Assembly (NCBI GenBank): GCA_036785705.1
Contig: JAWUZG010000084.1
Location: forward strand, 12,723,501-12,787,500
DNA from: Acanthornis magna
Lineage: Eukaryota > Chordata > Aves > Passeriformes > Acanthizidae
Direction of reading: 5' to 3'
Length of the DNA: 64,000 nt
This document shows positions 27,101 to 36,889 of this stretch, piece after piece. A program made the position numbers and the translations under genes. How positions within the stretch are numbered: the first letter of the stretch is position 1; the number at the start of each line of letters is the position of its first letter. The notes under the pieces were generated by a model. The model made no database searches. It was not told the origin of the DNA and saw only the letters and a program-made list of their open reading frames with translations.

Positions 27101-30100
27101 ATTTAGGCCAAAACAACTCCCCTTTCCTAAGTTAAATGCCAAAGTATATTCAAGAGGTATGAAAAAAGGACATTTTTTTCAATCATCCACTGTATACACA
27201 GTCAGTCTGCCCATGAATACTCAGATGACTATTAAACCACATTCTTCCCCAATTTGTTGTTCCTAAATCTGAATAAATTTGCTATGCCTCTCTTCAATTT
27301 TTGCGTCTAAAAAAGTACATCCCTACATGAGAAGTCAGGTGTGTGACACTTTACATACAAGGCTGTGCCCCTTACCTGACACATGAGGCACATTCACTGT
27401 CATCTCATTCAGGAGCACACTGCCATCTGATCTGAAAACCACCACCTGCATAATGACAAATGGAATCAGTGAGGTGCCAGGGACTGAGATGAAAAGGAAC
27501 TAATACAACAAAAATCATCAGCAAGGACATTTTACACATTTAGACTGAGTCTAGAAGTCCAAATTTTTGAAAGGAAGAATCTAGCTGAAAATTGAATACA
27601 GCAGCAGCTCTATAGGGTACAATTAAGGTTTTGTCTTGCTATTCAGTGTTTCTCTTACACCTGCCTACAAGAATTCATAGCAGTAATGAAATGCAAAACT
27701 CATTAATACTGGGCACTTTGGTTTCAGCAAGTAGAAGAAAATGTTAGGTCTTCAGGATCTTTAGCAAGTTCTTATTCCTTATTAAAGCATGTTCCACAGG
27801 TTCTGTGTAATGGTTTAGTATGATTCTGACATGGTAAGAAAGCAGTTTATTAGACTTCCTCATAAAATGCTAGTCTGTACATACAGAACAATAAAATTAT
27901 TGGTTTCTGATTTGGTTTTCTTATATCCTAGTTATGCTGGCAAGGACATGGAAGTCCAGGAATGTGGGAAAAATCATGTGTATATGTATGTAAACTATGT
28001 ATAGATATAGTCTGTATATTCTCATAAACAAACAGAATACTAAAGTAAATATTTGAGAAGGTTGGGTTGCATCAATATACAAAGAAGGGATTTTTTCTGA
28101 AAAAGACTCAGTTAGATCTATAAAATTTTTTCTGAATTAAGTAAGATACTATGAGGGGAAGAAGAATGGTACTCATGTCTCCAAACACCTGGAATCCTGT
28201 GAGAATAATCATATTGCACAGAGCAGAGGAAAAAAGAGGGGGAAATATCAGCTGTCTTGAATCCCATCTTTTGTTAAGTTTAGGTCTACTTTGCATTCTT
28301 AAGGCAGAAACCTGAGTTGTTTTTCAGCCTGAGGTGCCTTATCTATCCACAATAATGACTCCAGAAGAAATAAGCATTCACCCACATTAAGGGAAATATG
28401 CTAATTTTCAACACAGCTAGCAGAATGCACAGAACAACACTTACATTTTTCTTGTTATCCACTAACAGCACAACAGCCTTCAAGCAGGTCTGCTTGTCTG
28501 TGGAGCCACAGGGAGCCAGCTCTGCCAGGAGAGCATAACTCTCATTTGCAGTACCCTACAATCACAGGGAAATGAATGTCCATTAGTCAAATTAAAAAAT
28601 CTCATGAGATGATCTCCAGAACAAAGACTAAATTCATCAGTTACAATAATGCTCCTGGCTCAACAATATTTTCATCATTCTCTAGAAGAGCAGACATCAG
28701 ATATTTTACAGACAGATGAACGAAACAGCTGTCTACCTCTTTTCTCTATCTGACTTTGACACTCAGAAATAGCTATTACAGAAGTGGCCAAGAACTTCTA
28801 ATCCTTAGACCTTTTGATTTCTTATATACAAAGGACTCCACTGGATAATGACAGCATAGGCAGTCTTCTGTCTCACTGAGTTAATCGCCCATTGAGATAA
28901 GTCCCCAGATTCCCCCTAGGGCTATTACAGCAAATCCTGAATTTTCTAGTACAACTTTCAGCATTTCTGCTTCTGTCATCCCATGGAAGTGGAATAGAAC
29001 AATAATTCCCAGCTGATACATATCAGCCCACAGACACTTGTTTCACTCAGCCCCACAGTACACAGTACCTTAGCCAACACATAGTAACAGTCTCCATGGA
29101 AGGTGTATTTCTTCCCATCAAAGGTGGTAATATGGGAACCTCCTTCCACTGAGCATGTGCCTGGACAGGGTAAATCTTTGCAGGTCCATCTGCCTGAATT
29201 GCAGGTGCTATAAACAGACAAATACAAAAAGTGCTTGAAGTTATTACAGGAGCTGAGAGCACTGAAAGTATCCGTATATCTAGCAAACAGCAAGATATCC
29301 CCAAGTGTTTTAAAACAGTATCCTTGACCATTTCCTTGAGATTTTCCCTGTGACATACCATAGATTCATGAAAACTTTTCTGAAATTTTCTTCTATAGAC
29401 ATGCAACATAAGCATTAAATTCAGAGTGTTTTCAGGACATCTCCTGTGACCAAGTGGAAATTTGAAAAATGCAGACCCATTTACAATCATTCAAACACAT
29501 ATCCTGTTGTGTATAACAGCCAGGATCCTTACCATTCTTCGCATTCATTGGAAATGCTTTCTCCAGGTGCATATGACTTTCCACCGAGTTTGCAGTGGCA
29601 CTGGCTAACAGGGATGCAGCCTTTTTCACTGATGTCATCATACACAGTTCCTATAAAACACAGCATTAACTATTCCAGCTCTTTTTGAAATAAGCAATTT
29701 CCACACAGGAAAACCTCTAACTTGCCACACAGTCTGAGCTTAACAAAACTGTGAGGAATACTGTTTCTACTTCTTGTAATATAAGATACACGGAAAACAC
29801 TTTTCTTCAGCTTTGAAAATCCAAGTCTTTTCATTTATATAACTATACACAGATAAAATGGTTATTGCAAGCATGTAAGAGCAACCTCAGAATGTTACAT
29901 GTGTAGATTTTTAGTCCTTTTGGCATAATGTGAAGACTAGCAGGGTAATCTTCTTTCCTAAGATTGGCAGTAAGCCTGGGAATTTCACTCACTGTCCCTC
30001 ATTGCTACTCTCTGGGCAAATGATGTCCTTTGCCTCAGAATTATTCAACCTAAAAAGCATGAATTACTATATAATATCAGAAGCCCACTTGTTGAGGATT

Positions 30101-33100
30101 AAAAAGAAGGTTTATTACCTGTCATTGTGTTAATATGTTTGAATTATAAAATAATTGATTAATTAATCAGTTATAACCTCCTTAGAAAATTTTCAAGTTA
30201 TGTTCCTCTAGGGGGGAAAATAATGAGTAGCAGTACTCGTTTCTAAGATATAATTTGACTACACGTAGTATTTGAGTATGACTTCCTTAGCTAGGGCTCT
30301 TGGTTTCATCCCACATGCAACAGCTAGAATAACACTTGCCTTCAGGGCAGAAACAACCATCCATGTAGTGTTCCTCACAGAGGCTGCTGATCTCCAAGTG
30401 TGAGCATGTATCCATGCAGGGTGAGCTGCTTTCTCTGTAGACCATGGTAGGAGGACAGGTCTTGGCTGAAAGGATAAGAAAGACACTAGGAGTTATTTGT
30501 GTATTAAGCTCATAATTCTCGAGAAACCATAGATCATATACCCTACTCCCTTCAAGTCAATTGTGTCTCAAGCCAGACTCCACAAGGCAAAGCATGTTCA
30601 TCTGTTTCTGAAGAGCTTTCCCTGGATTTTATATTTACTTTATATTTACTCCTTTTGGTTTCAAATAGATCAAATTATTCCCATCACCTGCAGCACCAGA
30701 TCTCAGTTCTTTAATGGGAACAGAATTTCTACTTGCTGAAAAAGATTTCTTAATAGCAATAGTAATAGAAGAAGAAAACAGGGAGAACATAGTATTTTTT
30801 TGCACTACTGGTATGAAATTTACAATACATGCAAACAGTTTTGTAAAGAAGTAATGAATTTAAATTTCATGGTGCTACATCCATGAAGCATTTGGATCTT
30901 TGTAAAATTTACGTAGCTGCTTACGGCAAAAGTTTTGTGTCCTCCATTCTCCGGGGCGGCCTCCTGCATGCGAACACTGGCGGGAATACTCAGAGATGGT
31001 GCTGCAGAGGCAGAAGGAGTCCACCTTCCCATTACAGGCACACTTGTCCTGCATGCAGGCTTGGATGTACATTTCCAAATTCAGACGCAGCCGACAATCA
31101 GCAAATGCAGGGGAAGTCAGCAACTTTTGACACTCGTCACGCTAAGAAGGAAGAGGAATAATGCTTAAGAAATTTGCAAGTATCTGAGCTTCTGGACATT
31201 TCCTATCTTGCAAAAAACCCCCTGTTGTCTTCTAAACAGTTATTCAGGAAAGAAAAAAGTAACCATGTATCCTGGAAGGGACAGTCTTCCCAGATCCTTG
31301 CAACTAACTCTCTGTAGCACAGGGACATCTCCATGTGTCCATGCAAGTGAAGTTCACCACTAGGAATACTTACATGCTCGTTACAGCTTGGAAGAGCTTG
31401 AGTTTCATCTGGATCTTCACATTTGGCATTGGGTTTGCTGATCTTCTGCAAATTCCCATATGTAATTGAGTTGTAGCTTGTATCTATGAGAAAAAACAAA
31501 TGGAAAACTTGCTGAGACCCAAAAATTGACAACAAGGAGCATGTGACTCCTGGGACTCTACCGATCACAGGAAATAGGTACTATGGTATCAAATATGCCT
31601 CTTGGACACAGGTATCTGCTCTGAATGATGTCTAACTGTGCTTAAAAATGTAAAGGGGAAACAAGAAAAGAAGGCTACTAAAGAACAAAAAGATTAATCT
31701 GGAATAGAATAAATTTAGATCAGGAACGCAGCACTGGAACTTAATGTTTAGTCTGGGGCCATCAGAGAAACCTCTCAAGTGATATTTGCACTCCCGTGAT
31801 GTTTCTATGCACAGCCCTCGTCAGCCTATCTTCTGTGACAACTGTCAGTATGGTGGGATGGCTCACCTCCATTGATGAACTCATTGTAGATTGGAATTCC
31901 ATTGTAATCCCCACAGAGACCACAGGTATGGTTATTAAATTTGTTGTCCAGCTCCACCTAAGTAATGAAAAGGAAAAGGAAAAACATAAAAGAATTATCT
32001 TTCTTTTATCCTCCTTTTCTCCATTTTTTTTCCTACTGAGATAGAGAAGTATCACAGGAAATGCAGGAAATACCAATAAAAAATATTTTGATCATACATA
32101 CCATCAGGGCATCCTGCTGGTTCCACATCAGAGTCATGCCTAATTTGGCATAAATCTTGGTGTAAATGTCATTGCTCTCAATGAGGACACCAGAGCTGTA
32201 GTAAGGTGTCTTCACACTAGGAAGAAAATCAGAGACTTTGCATTAGTTAGGAGACATAATGGCTTACATGGATGTCTGTAATAAGCCAAATACCCTAAGG
32301 AATAAGCAGTAGAGAGAGAAAGTAGTCTGATTACTTCATCCTAACTGCACAGGATGTCTTGTTTTAATGAGGGATAAAGTCCTCTCTCTCTCTGACACTT
32401 GGGATGATAACTCACTGCAAAAACTTATTTAAAAGGCAAAGCAAAATCAGAAAAAAAGCCTACCCAGCACTTTGGGGCCCTTTAATTTAAAAAAACCCAA
32501 AATGTCAGATGTCTTCAACTTAATCAAAGGAAAATCCATCATCATTGTTGCATTAACAGCGGATATTCAAACACTCACTAATAATTTACATCACTGAAAG
32601 AAGCTACAGCATAAATGAAAGCTCTTCTTTACCAAAATATCTCATAGCCATTTCAGAGAGAATGAATGTCCCATTGCAAGGAACTGCCTCCTCAAGAGAG
32701 AGCTCAGAAAGCACAGGCAGAAACAGGGACTGCCGAGGAAATTTTGAAAAGAAAGGAGCATGTTAAGAGGAATTCAGTAGTTCTTTCAGTAGTTCTTTCA
32801 GTAGTTAGTGATTTCGCTTATAGTGGACAGGACTGGGCTTGTTAATGGCGACAGAAGATACTTTGCAGAGGGCTCAGCATACATATTTTTTGTGGTAACA
32901 ATTCAATTCAGTCAGATCTCTTCCCTGTTCTTTTATGTCTGTCTTAACAGTCAAACCGAACTGCTGAATTTCATTCTGCAATAAAGGGATTGTGACAGGC
33001 ATCCAATAAAATCTAGAGAACTAGAGTCTGTCAAACAGAAGTAATGTAAACTGGAATCCAGTCAAGATAACTGGTTCATTTTCTACAGATTTGTCAATGT

Positions 33101-34574
33101 AATTGCCATCCAGCAGGATTCATGCACGTGTATGCACATCTCTTAACTAGCCTCTTGACTGGGAGAGTTTTATCTCCTAATTTTCTGTCACAACTATTTA
33201 CCTCAGGCATTTTTAACATGGCCAAATGATTTACATATCTAAATACCAGATGCAAACTCAGAGATCATTATTTCTACTTTTGACTGTATTGTTCATCAAT
33301 GAACAATGAAGTCCTGAGAGATTATATTTTTCAAGAGGGATTATAAAATGTTGGGTGTCTTTTCAGCTTTTAGATATCACAGCATGGAATATTTATCTTT
33401 TTTTCTAATAGTAGGACATTCAATCATTCAGTGGATCAGGTACAGTAAGGCTAATCCATACACTTTTCTACTTTACAGTTTTCACTTCAATGTGAAATGC
33501 TATTTTACACGACAATTGATCATCTATTATTTGGAACATAACATGGAAAATTAAGTTCTACAAAAAACTAAATTCCCCATGGAGCAAAAAACTATTCAGA
33601 AGGGATCTATTGTTTTATGACCACTATTTAAGACCAAAAAAGGCTCAGTTTAAGAGAAACCATTTTTAAAGGATTTCTAACTTGTTTTTCATGAAGTTTT
33701 CCAGTTTCAGGGAATTATTTTTAAGACTTGAGTACACAATAAAAAGCTTCTTCATTGGGGCAAGAATGCATTTTTTATAACTGTCTGGATTTTTTTTAAC
33801 AACAGAATGTATATACATCTTTGGAAAACTGAATGTTCCTTTCAATCTTTGAACATACTTTCATTGCAGTGGCTTCCAAACTTTAGAGCAAAAGCTGAAT
33901 TCTGGGCAAAACCACGTCCTACAATGATAATTGAAAGATTCCATTTTTTTTTCAATTGTGCTAAAACATACTAACGAACTCATGAGTTGCTTCACTTGTT
34001 TCAGAGACTATAAATGCACACATTTGAAAGGACAAGCTAATGATAAGGAAGACTAGGTTAAGACACTACTTAGCATCAGTAATGATGCCAGACTAATTTC
34101 TTGTGTAATCATGTTACAGGAGGAGAAAAATATCACTGCTTACTCTGGAAAGGTACATATTGCCACACATAAATTAGTGTAAATTTTGACATGAGTTATA
34201 TCTCTAAAATCCCTTGAGGAATGGCCATCACATATTAAATAATTATTTATGAAGATCAGAAAAAAAACCTCTTTCTTCTGTCACAAAATAAGAGGAAAAG
34301 ACCCCAGAGAAATGCACTTAATTTTCAAGGATTTGTGAGACCATCTGCTCAGGTAAACTCAAGGTGGTTCCATGAAACAAATGAAGCTCTGTCATTTTAA
34401 GCCAGTGAAAACTCTGGCTCATGAGCTGCACTGCTTTCTGCACAACTGGAAGAACAATTCACTCAAACCTATTCCTGACTCACATTTAAATAATTTCGTA
34501 TGCCAGTGTAGAAATGACAATTAATACTAAAGCCACTCCCCAAAGCAATTTTAATGCTGAATTTCAAAAGGCTT

Positions 34575-34618
<44 letters not shown>

Positions 34619-36705
34619 GTTTGTTTGTTTGTTTGTGGAAATGCTTTGCAGTAGTTTCTATAATGGTACATAGACAGTTGTGTAAAGAATCAACCCTGCT
34701 TTTGTCTTCCCAGCACATTTCTCTGAAATACCATTATATTAAAGGAACTTACATCCGCCCATCCACCACAACCAGGTTTGGTTTGAGGTAGACCATAATA
34801 TCCTTGATTTTCATCAGAATATACTGGATTTCAGGGTGGCCATTGCTGTTGAGAGCACGCTGGATGTGGACAGAGAACTCCTTGTAAGCCTCTCGGCAGT
34901 CGGAAACAAAATTATACTCGCAAATGCCAGGGAATTGGTAGACATCTCCATCAAAGGTTTTGAAATGATGGTTTCCCCAAGTGCTGCAGACATAGTTGCC
35001 ATGGCTTCTTGTCCTTCCTGTTAAGTGAGGAAAAGGAAACAGAGATGAAAATAAGTGTAGTAAAATATCCACTGTGAAAAGAGGTAAGTATTCAATTTTA
35101 CAGTAGAAAACACTTGCAATTTCGTGCATAGCAATTCCATAGATTCCAAGCCTGATCAAGTATCTGCCAGTTCAGCAGAAAATATGCAAATCTCTAATGG
35201 AAAACAAGATATTAATAAATAATTCTGAGACCAGGGAATATCCTATAATCCTCACTGAGGTGAAGGAAGTTACCTGCAGGAGGTGGGGAAACATAACACT
35301 GACATCTTACAAGATGGTGCACCAGTGCAATGGAACTTCTGTGCCAAGCATATAATTTTGTTCTGAATCACAGTACTATTTTTATCAATATTAAATATTT
35401 CCAAGAACTATCTTCTCCCCTGATGCAACATGTACTAGAAACAAAACAGCTAGGAAACCAAGAAAGTACTACCTACTCTGGAAGACAAATAGTTTAAGTG
35501 TTATGAAAAGGCTTGTGAACAACAGGTTATTTCAGGGAATTATTTCTTTTCCTAAAAGCAGTAGTGATTTCTATTACCACAGGATAGAAATTCTTCAGAA
35601 GATAGGTCATAAAATAACCATGACACGAGGGAAAAAAAGTTTTTGCAATAGCAAAATATAAAGATGATTTGTTCCTTTCCCTGCCATCTGTACCAACAAA
35701 TAATATAAATTAACACAGTATCTCGTAAATCTCCAGATACTGTAGATTAGGGGTGAACCATAAAAGCTGAGCAACCTTGGGAATCTTGACATGTCTCTCA
35801 TCACAAGATTTTCTTGCAGAATTTAATATAAGAAAGCAAAACTGCTACAAAAACCTCTAGGTTACTGTACTTTGATGGTATCAGTCATACTAGATACATC
35901 CAGCTGAGTTGGAATGCTTCCCTCCCCAGAAGGAAGGCTGCACAGAGGTCCTCCCACAGCTTACAGCTGGGAGACCAAATGCAAGGTAATGCTTTCCTCC
36001 CACTGCTGAATTCAAGACACAGCAGACCAAGTTCAATAGCCCAGACCTGATCACTGGATAAAATCATCACCTATTCCTCTAAAAAACAGTTTTCAGTATG
36101 AATGCTCCATTTCATCACTTCAAAGTTGATAGCAAATACAGTAAGTTAGAACTTTTGCAAAAGGATTAATAATGTCCTAAATGACAAAATTAGCTTTGTT
36201 CGATGTTATTATGTTCATTTTTGAAGAATAATTTATGTCATTCCAAAGTAACAGAAGACACAATTATCCACTTTCTTCATAGCTGTAACAATGAACCTCT
36301 CAAACTCCTATAGTTGCTTTTTGCCAAGTAGCTGTCGTAGCTAGGAAAGACTCAATGCACAGAAAGAAAAGTCACATTGAAAATATTTTCCAAACACATC
36401 AAACTAGAAATCAATGCAGTAGATATAGGCACTAATCTCTTCAAAGAAAGAAGAATCTACCTATTTTGGCTGAGCCATGAAGCCTCAGTATTTGAAAATG
36501 TAAGAAATTTAAAGCATCTTAAAACTCCAGACCATTATTTAAATGCACTGCATCCTTCTAGCTCCGCAGCAGTATTTTGATTCTCTCCCTTTTTTTCCGG
36601 AGGCAATCTGCTACCATTTAATCTCTAGAGCTTACCTTTCTTTATTTCATTAGCAGAGGAAAGAGCCAGCCAGAGTAGGAAGAGGCTGGCCGCTCTTAGC
36701 CCCAT
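1..36705 (-). CDS. MUC2: MUC2, gel-forming secreted mucin (5' part; continues past left edge)
   Basis: This gene encodes an oligomerising secreted mucin of intestinal goblet cells. I read 39 coding exons (minus strand, listed 5' to 3'): 36636-36705, 34753-35017, 32102-32216, 31867-31957, 31374-31483, 30925-31141, 30340-30465, 29533-29650, 29069-29207, 28445-28555, 27376-27445, 26664-26801, 25960-26124, 25281-25375, 24229-24355, 23224-23479, 22271-22323, 21890-21999, 21309-21460, 20734-20872, 20094-20204, 19605-19784, 18400-18639, 17048-17204, 15710-15838, 13795-13945, 13002-13045, 12226-12423, 11849-11878, 11003-11488, 10275-10454, 9009-9194, 7221-7832, 6379-6564, 4591-5202, 3758-3934, 1970-2581, 1074-1313, 1-106 (partial). 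The frame closes at every junction. MUC2 is favoured over MUC5AC/5B/6 by near-identity to mammalian MUC2 in segments such as [25 protein letters not shown] and [10 protein letters not shown]. The C-terminus lies outside the window. The start follows a TATA box and opens a signal peptide. Confidence 0.93.
107..1180 (-). repeat. Short unit (about 1.2 kb) downstream of the array, no CysD exon
   Basis: Positions 110-480 align with 1320-1680 of the array, and 620-960 align with about 3140-3600, but the 612-base CysD exon and its flanks are absent. The two halves that flank the CysD exon in the long unit are therefore joined directly here. The spacing of exon 38 and exon 39 starts is 1207 bases. 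Confidence 0.75.
1074..1313 (-). CDS. MUC2: MUC2 exon 38: PTS exon at the array edge
   Basis: This 240-base exon has a 5' half that matches exons 32, 34 and 36 ([20 protein letters not shown]), but its 3' half switches to [18 protein letters not shown] and ends [12 protein letters not shown] like exon 31. The switch at about 1180 marks the left edge of the recent 2.62-kb array. The donor is GTACTT and the phase is 1-1. Confidence 0.85.
1970..2581 (-). CDS. MUC2: MUC2 exon 37: CysD domain plus PTS (array copy 3)
   Basis: This exon lies 2621 bases left of exon 35, with the same 612-base length, splice sites and predicted protein. It is the last CysD copy visible in the window. Confidence 0.9.
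3758..3934 (-). CDS. MUC2: MUC2 exon 36: short PTS exon (array copy 3, 9 bases shorter)
   Basis: This exon is the same as exons 32 and 34 except that the Thr run is 9 bases (three codons) shorter, giving 177 bases. The difference lies within the GGT/ACC repeat at about 3790-3800. Frame and phase are kept. Confidence 0.75.
4591..5202 (-). CDS. MUC2: MUC2 exon 35: CysD domain plus PTS (array copy 2)
   Basis: This exon sits exactly 2630 bases left of exon 33 and encodes an identical protein segment across the CysD and PTS parts. Splice sites and phase are also identical. A silent A-for-G change on the plus strand near 4603 is one of the few differences. Confidence 0.9.
6379..6564 (-). CDS. MUC2: MUC2 exon 34: short PTS exon (array copy 2)
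   Basis: This 186-base exon is near-identical to exon 32, has the same acceptor, donor and phase, and encodes the same Thr-rich peptide. The complementary strand shows long GGT runs at 6411-6490. It lies between two identical CysD exons. Confidence 0.75.
7221..7832 (-). CDS. MUC2: MUC2 exon 33: CysD domain plus PTS (array copy 1)
   Basis: This 612-base exon encodes a CysD domain of about 105 residues ([30 protein letters not shown], ending [10 protein letters not shown]) followed by about 100 PTS residues ending [12 protein letters not shown]. It has a CCCAG acceptor and a GTACTT donor, phase 1 at both ends. WxxW is the site reported to be C-mannosylated in mucin CysD domains. Two Asn sequons (NAS and NIS) lie inside the CysD. 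Confidence 0.9.
9009..9194 (-). CDS. MUC2: MUC2 exon 32: short PTS exon (first array copy)
   Basis: This exon encodes 62 residues beginning [20 protein letters not shown], then Thr runs from tandem ACC codons, and [11 protein letters not shown] at the end. I place the donor at CAA|GTATGT. An upstream CACAG|GTGGAC is possible and would shorten the exon by 12 bases in the same phase. The acceptor is TAACAG. It is the first of three near-identical copies (with 6379-6564 and 3758-3934). Confidence 0.75.
9395..10454 (-). repeat. Older diverged short unit (about 1.2 kb) upstream of the array
   Basis: The intron between exons 31 and 32 matches the array introns with many substitutions. For example, the block CCAGTGACNNCATNCTGGCCAG at about 9918-9940 matches about 3358-3380. 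The unit has no CysD exon. The spacing between the starts of exon 31 and exon 32 is 1260 bases. I see no other coding signal in this interval. Confidence 0.75.
10275..10454 (-). CDS. MUC2: MUC2 exon 31: short PTS exon
   Basis: This exon encodes 60 residues rich in Thr/Ser/Pro, starting [15 protein letters not shown] and ending [12 protein letters not shown]. It has an AACAG acceptor and a GTAATT donor, phase 1 at both ends. It resembles exon 38 in its 5' and 3' parts and belongs to the older short-unit (no CysD) layer of the tandem structure. Confidence 0.85.
11003..11488 (-). CDS. MUC2: MUC2 exon 30: first CysD domain plus PTS tail
   Basis: This 486-base exon encodes about residues 1303-1464. 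It opens with a CysD domain: [12 protein letters not shown] with the WxxW motif, [20 protein letters not shown], and the closing [11 protein letters not shown] Thr/Ser/Pro tail of about 55 residues follows. CysD domains of gel-forming mucins form non-covalent contacts between mucin chains. This copy is clearly diverged from the three array CysD copies to its left and is the closest to human CysD1 in position and sequence. Confidence 0.9.
11849..11878 (-). CDS. MUC2: MUC2 exon 29: 30-base PTS micro-exon
   Basis: This 30-base segment encodes [10 protein letters not shown] in frame. It has a TTTCAG acceptor on its right and a GTAAGT donor on its left, with phase-1 ends that match exon 28 and exon 30. 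Because it is a multiple of three, skipping it would leave the frame intact. Coding status rests on splice sites, phase and PTS-like composition only. Confidence 0.7.
12226..15838 (-). CDS. MUC2: MUC2 exons 25-28: Cys-rich linker and first PTS residues
   Basis: Exons 25-28 encode residues about 1119-1292. Exon 25 carries [18 protein letters not shown] and two Asn sequons. Exon 26 is a TIL-like module ([19 protein letters not shown]) in which the usual CGCY is CWCY. Exon 27 has 44 bases ([14 protein letters not shown]). Exon 28 starts as a VWC-like segment ([14 protein letters not shown]) and ends in a Thr/Ser/Pro run that begins the O-glycosylated region. In human MUC2 the same order precedes the first CysD. 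The introns here reach about 1.8 kb and I see no other coding signal in them. Confidence 0.87.
16622..16858. repeat. Long purine-only GAGAA-type microsatellite in MUC2 intron 24
   Basis: About 235 bases are nearly pure (GAGAA)n on the plus strand, with small interruptions (for example GAAGAAGAAG near 16775). On the transcribed-sense minus strand it is a polypyrimidine TTCTC tract. The long open frames across it are repeat artefacts. Confidence 0.95.
17048..22323 (-). CDS. MUC2: MUC2 exons 17-24: D' and D3 assembly (TIL', VWD3, C8-3)
   Basis: These exons encode residues about 738-1118. Exons 17-19 form the E' and TIL' part ([21 protein letters not shown]). Exon 20 opens VWD3 ([21 protein letters not shown]). 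Exons 21-23 complete VWD3 with [19 protein letters not shown]. Exons 23-24 are C8-3 ([11 protein letters not shown], then [15 protein letters not shown]). D3 cysteines form the intermolecular disulfides that link MUC2 N-termini. Exon 17 is only 53 bases. Exon 24 is followed by a 1.2-kb intron that carries a long GAGAA-type simple repeat. Confidence 0.9.
23224..29650 (-). CDS. MUC2: MUC2 exons 8-16: end of TIL1, D2 assembly (VWD2, C8-2, TIL2)
   Basis: These exons encode residues about 332-737. Exon 8 completes TIL1 (CIPVSQCHC). Exons 9-13 form VWD2: the [18 protein letters not shown] opening is in exon 9 and the [14 protein letters not shown] motif in exon 13. Exons 13-15 form C8-2 ([19 protein letters not shown]). 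Exon 16 is TIL2 ([18 protein letters not shown] to CVPISQCPC) and contains an Asn-Leu-Thr sequon. All cysteines I compared with human MUC2 are kept. Exon 12 ends at a second GC donor (CAAG|GCAAGT); using the nearby GT instead would shift the frame and destroy the GLCGNFNG motif. Confidence 0.9.
24000..24090. repeat. Short imperfect AT-rich tandem repeat in MUC2 intron 15
   Basis: The phrase ATGAATTATAAGTCAACATTA and variants recur three to four times at irregular spacing. It lies in the intron between exons 15 and 16, upstream of the exon 16 splice donor region and away from both splice sites. Confidence 0.6.
30340..35017 (-). CDS. MUC2: MUC2 exons 2-7: D1 assembly (VWD1, C8-1, start of TIL1)
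   Basis: Exons 2-7 encode residues about 24-331. Exons 2-4 form VWD1, with the [13 protein letters not shown] start motif and the CGLCGDYNG motif (exon 4). Exons 5-6 form C8-1, ending [12 protein letters not shown]. Exon 7 starts TIL1 ([22 protein letters not shown]). D1 and D2 of MUC2 pack together during N-terminal assembly in the secretory pathway. Residues matching those reported for the copper site of human MUC2 D1 are present (Met142, Met150, His275, His322, Met324 by my count). Exon 7 ends at a non-canonical GC donor (AAG|GCAAGT). Intron 2 (34752 down to 32217, about 2.5 kb) holds no further coding signal, only a short TTAG/TTTG microsatellite. Confidence 0.9.
34575..34635. repeat. (TTAG)n-(TTTG)n microsatellite in MUC2 intron 2
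   Basis: About 10 tandem TTAG units pass directly into four to five TTTG units. This is a simple tetranucleotide repeat, probably TTAG derived from TTTG or the reverse by substitution. Confidence 0.95.
36636..36705 (-). CDS. MUC2: MUC2 exon 1: start codon and signal peptide
   Basis: The ATG at 36703-36705 opens a 23-codon segment that begins [18 protein letters not shown], a typical signal peptide with a Leu-rich core and likely cleavage after Ala near residue 19. The exon ends after one base of codon 24 (phase 1) at a GTAAGC donor. Mammalian MUC2 also starts with MGL and a similar hydrophobic run. The 5' UTR appears short, about 20 bases if transcription starts 25-30 bases downstream of the TATA box. 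Confidence 0.9.
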
Positions 36706-36749
36706 GGTGGCTAAGGTGGGTGAATGGAAACTCCACTGAAAACTTGGCT

Positions 36750-36756
36750 TTTTATA
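36750..36756 (-). promoter_or_regulatory. TATA box of MUC2
   Basis: The minus strand reads TATAAAA about 45 bases upstream of the ATG. This places the likely transcription start near 36720-36728 and gives a very short 5' UTR. The region just upstream on the minus strand is rich in CCTCC/CCTCCC runs of the Sp1/KLF type. Confidence 0.8.
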
Positions 36757-36840
36757 ATGCCCACTGATGCAATTGATTCTATCACAGGGGAGGAGATTCC
36801 AAGGGAGGAGGCAAGAGGAGGGGTAAGAAAACAGGTGTGT

Positions 36841-36888
36841 TGTTTACAGAAGATAAGAAGTAAACAGACAATCATTTTTCACCATAAA
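36841..36888. promoter_or_regulatory. Promoter-proximal FOX, GATA and CDX-like motif cluster
   Basis: Within 50 bases on the plus strand are TGTTTAC (36841-36847), AGATAAG (36851-36857), GTAAACA (36860-36866) and CATAAA (36883-36888, TTTATG on the minus strand). These match FOX, GATA, inverted FOX and CDX consensus motifs. FOXA, GATA4 and CDX2 are known regulators of mammalian MUC2. The cluster is about 130-180 bases upstream of the ATG. The motif matches are direct; function is inferred. Confidence 0.5.
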
Positions 36889-36889
36889 T

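Noticed and set aside
34575..34635. Telomere-like TTAG run
   Set aside because: The unit is TTAG passing into TTTG, not TTAGGG; it is an ordinary tetranucleotide microsatellite.
1..36705. Identification as MUC5AC or MUC5B because of several CysD domains
   Set aside because: The D1-D3 and linker sequence follows MUC2 segment by segment (CSTWGN start, [18 protein letters not shown]); the extra CysDs are explained by local unit duplication.
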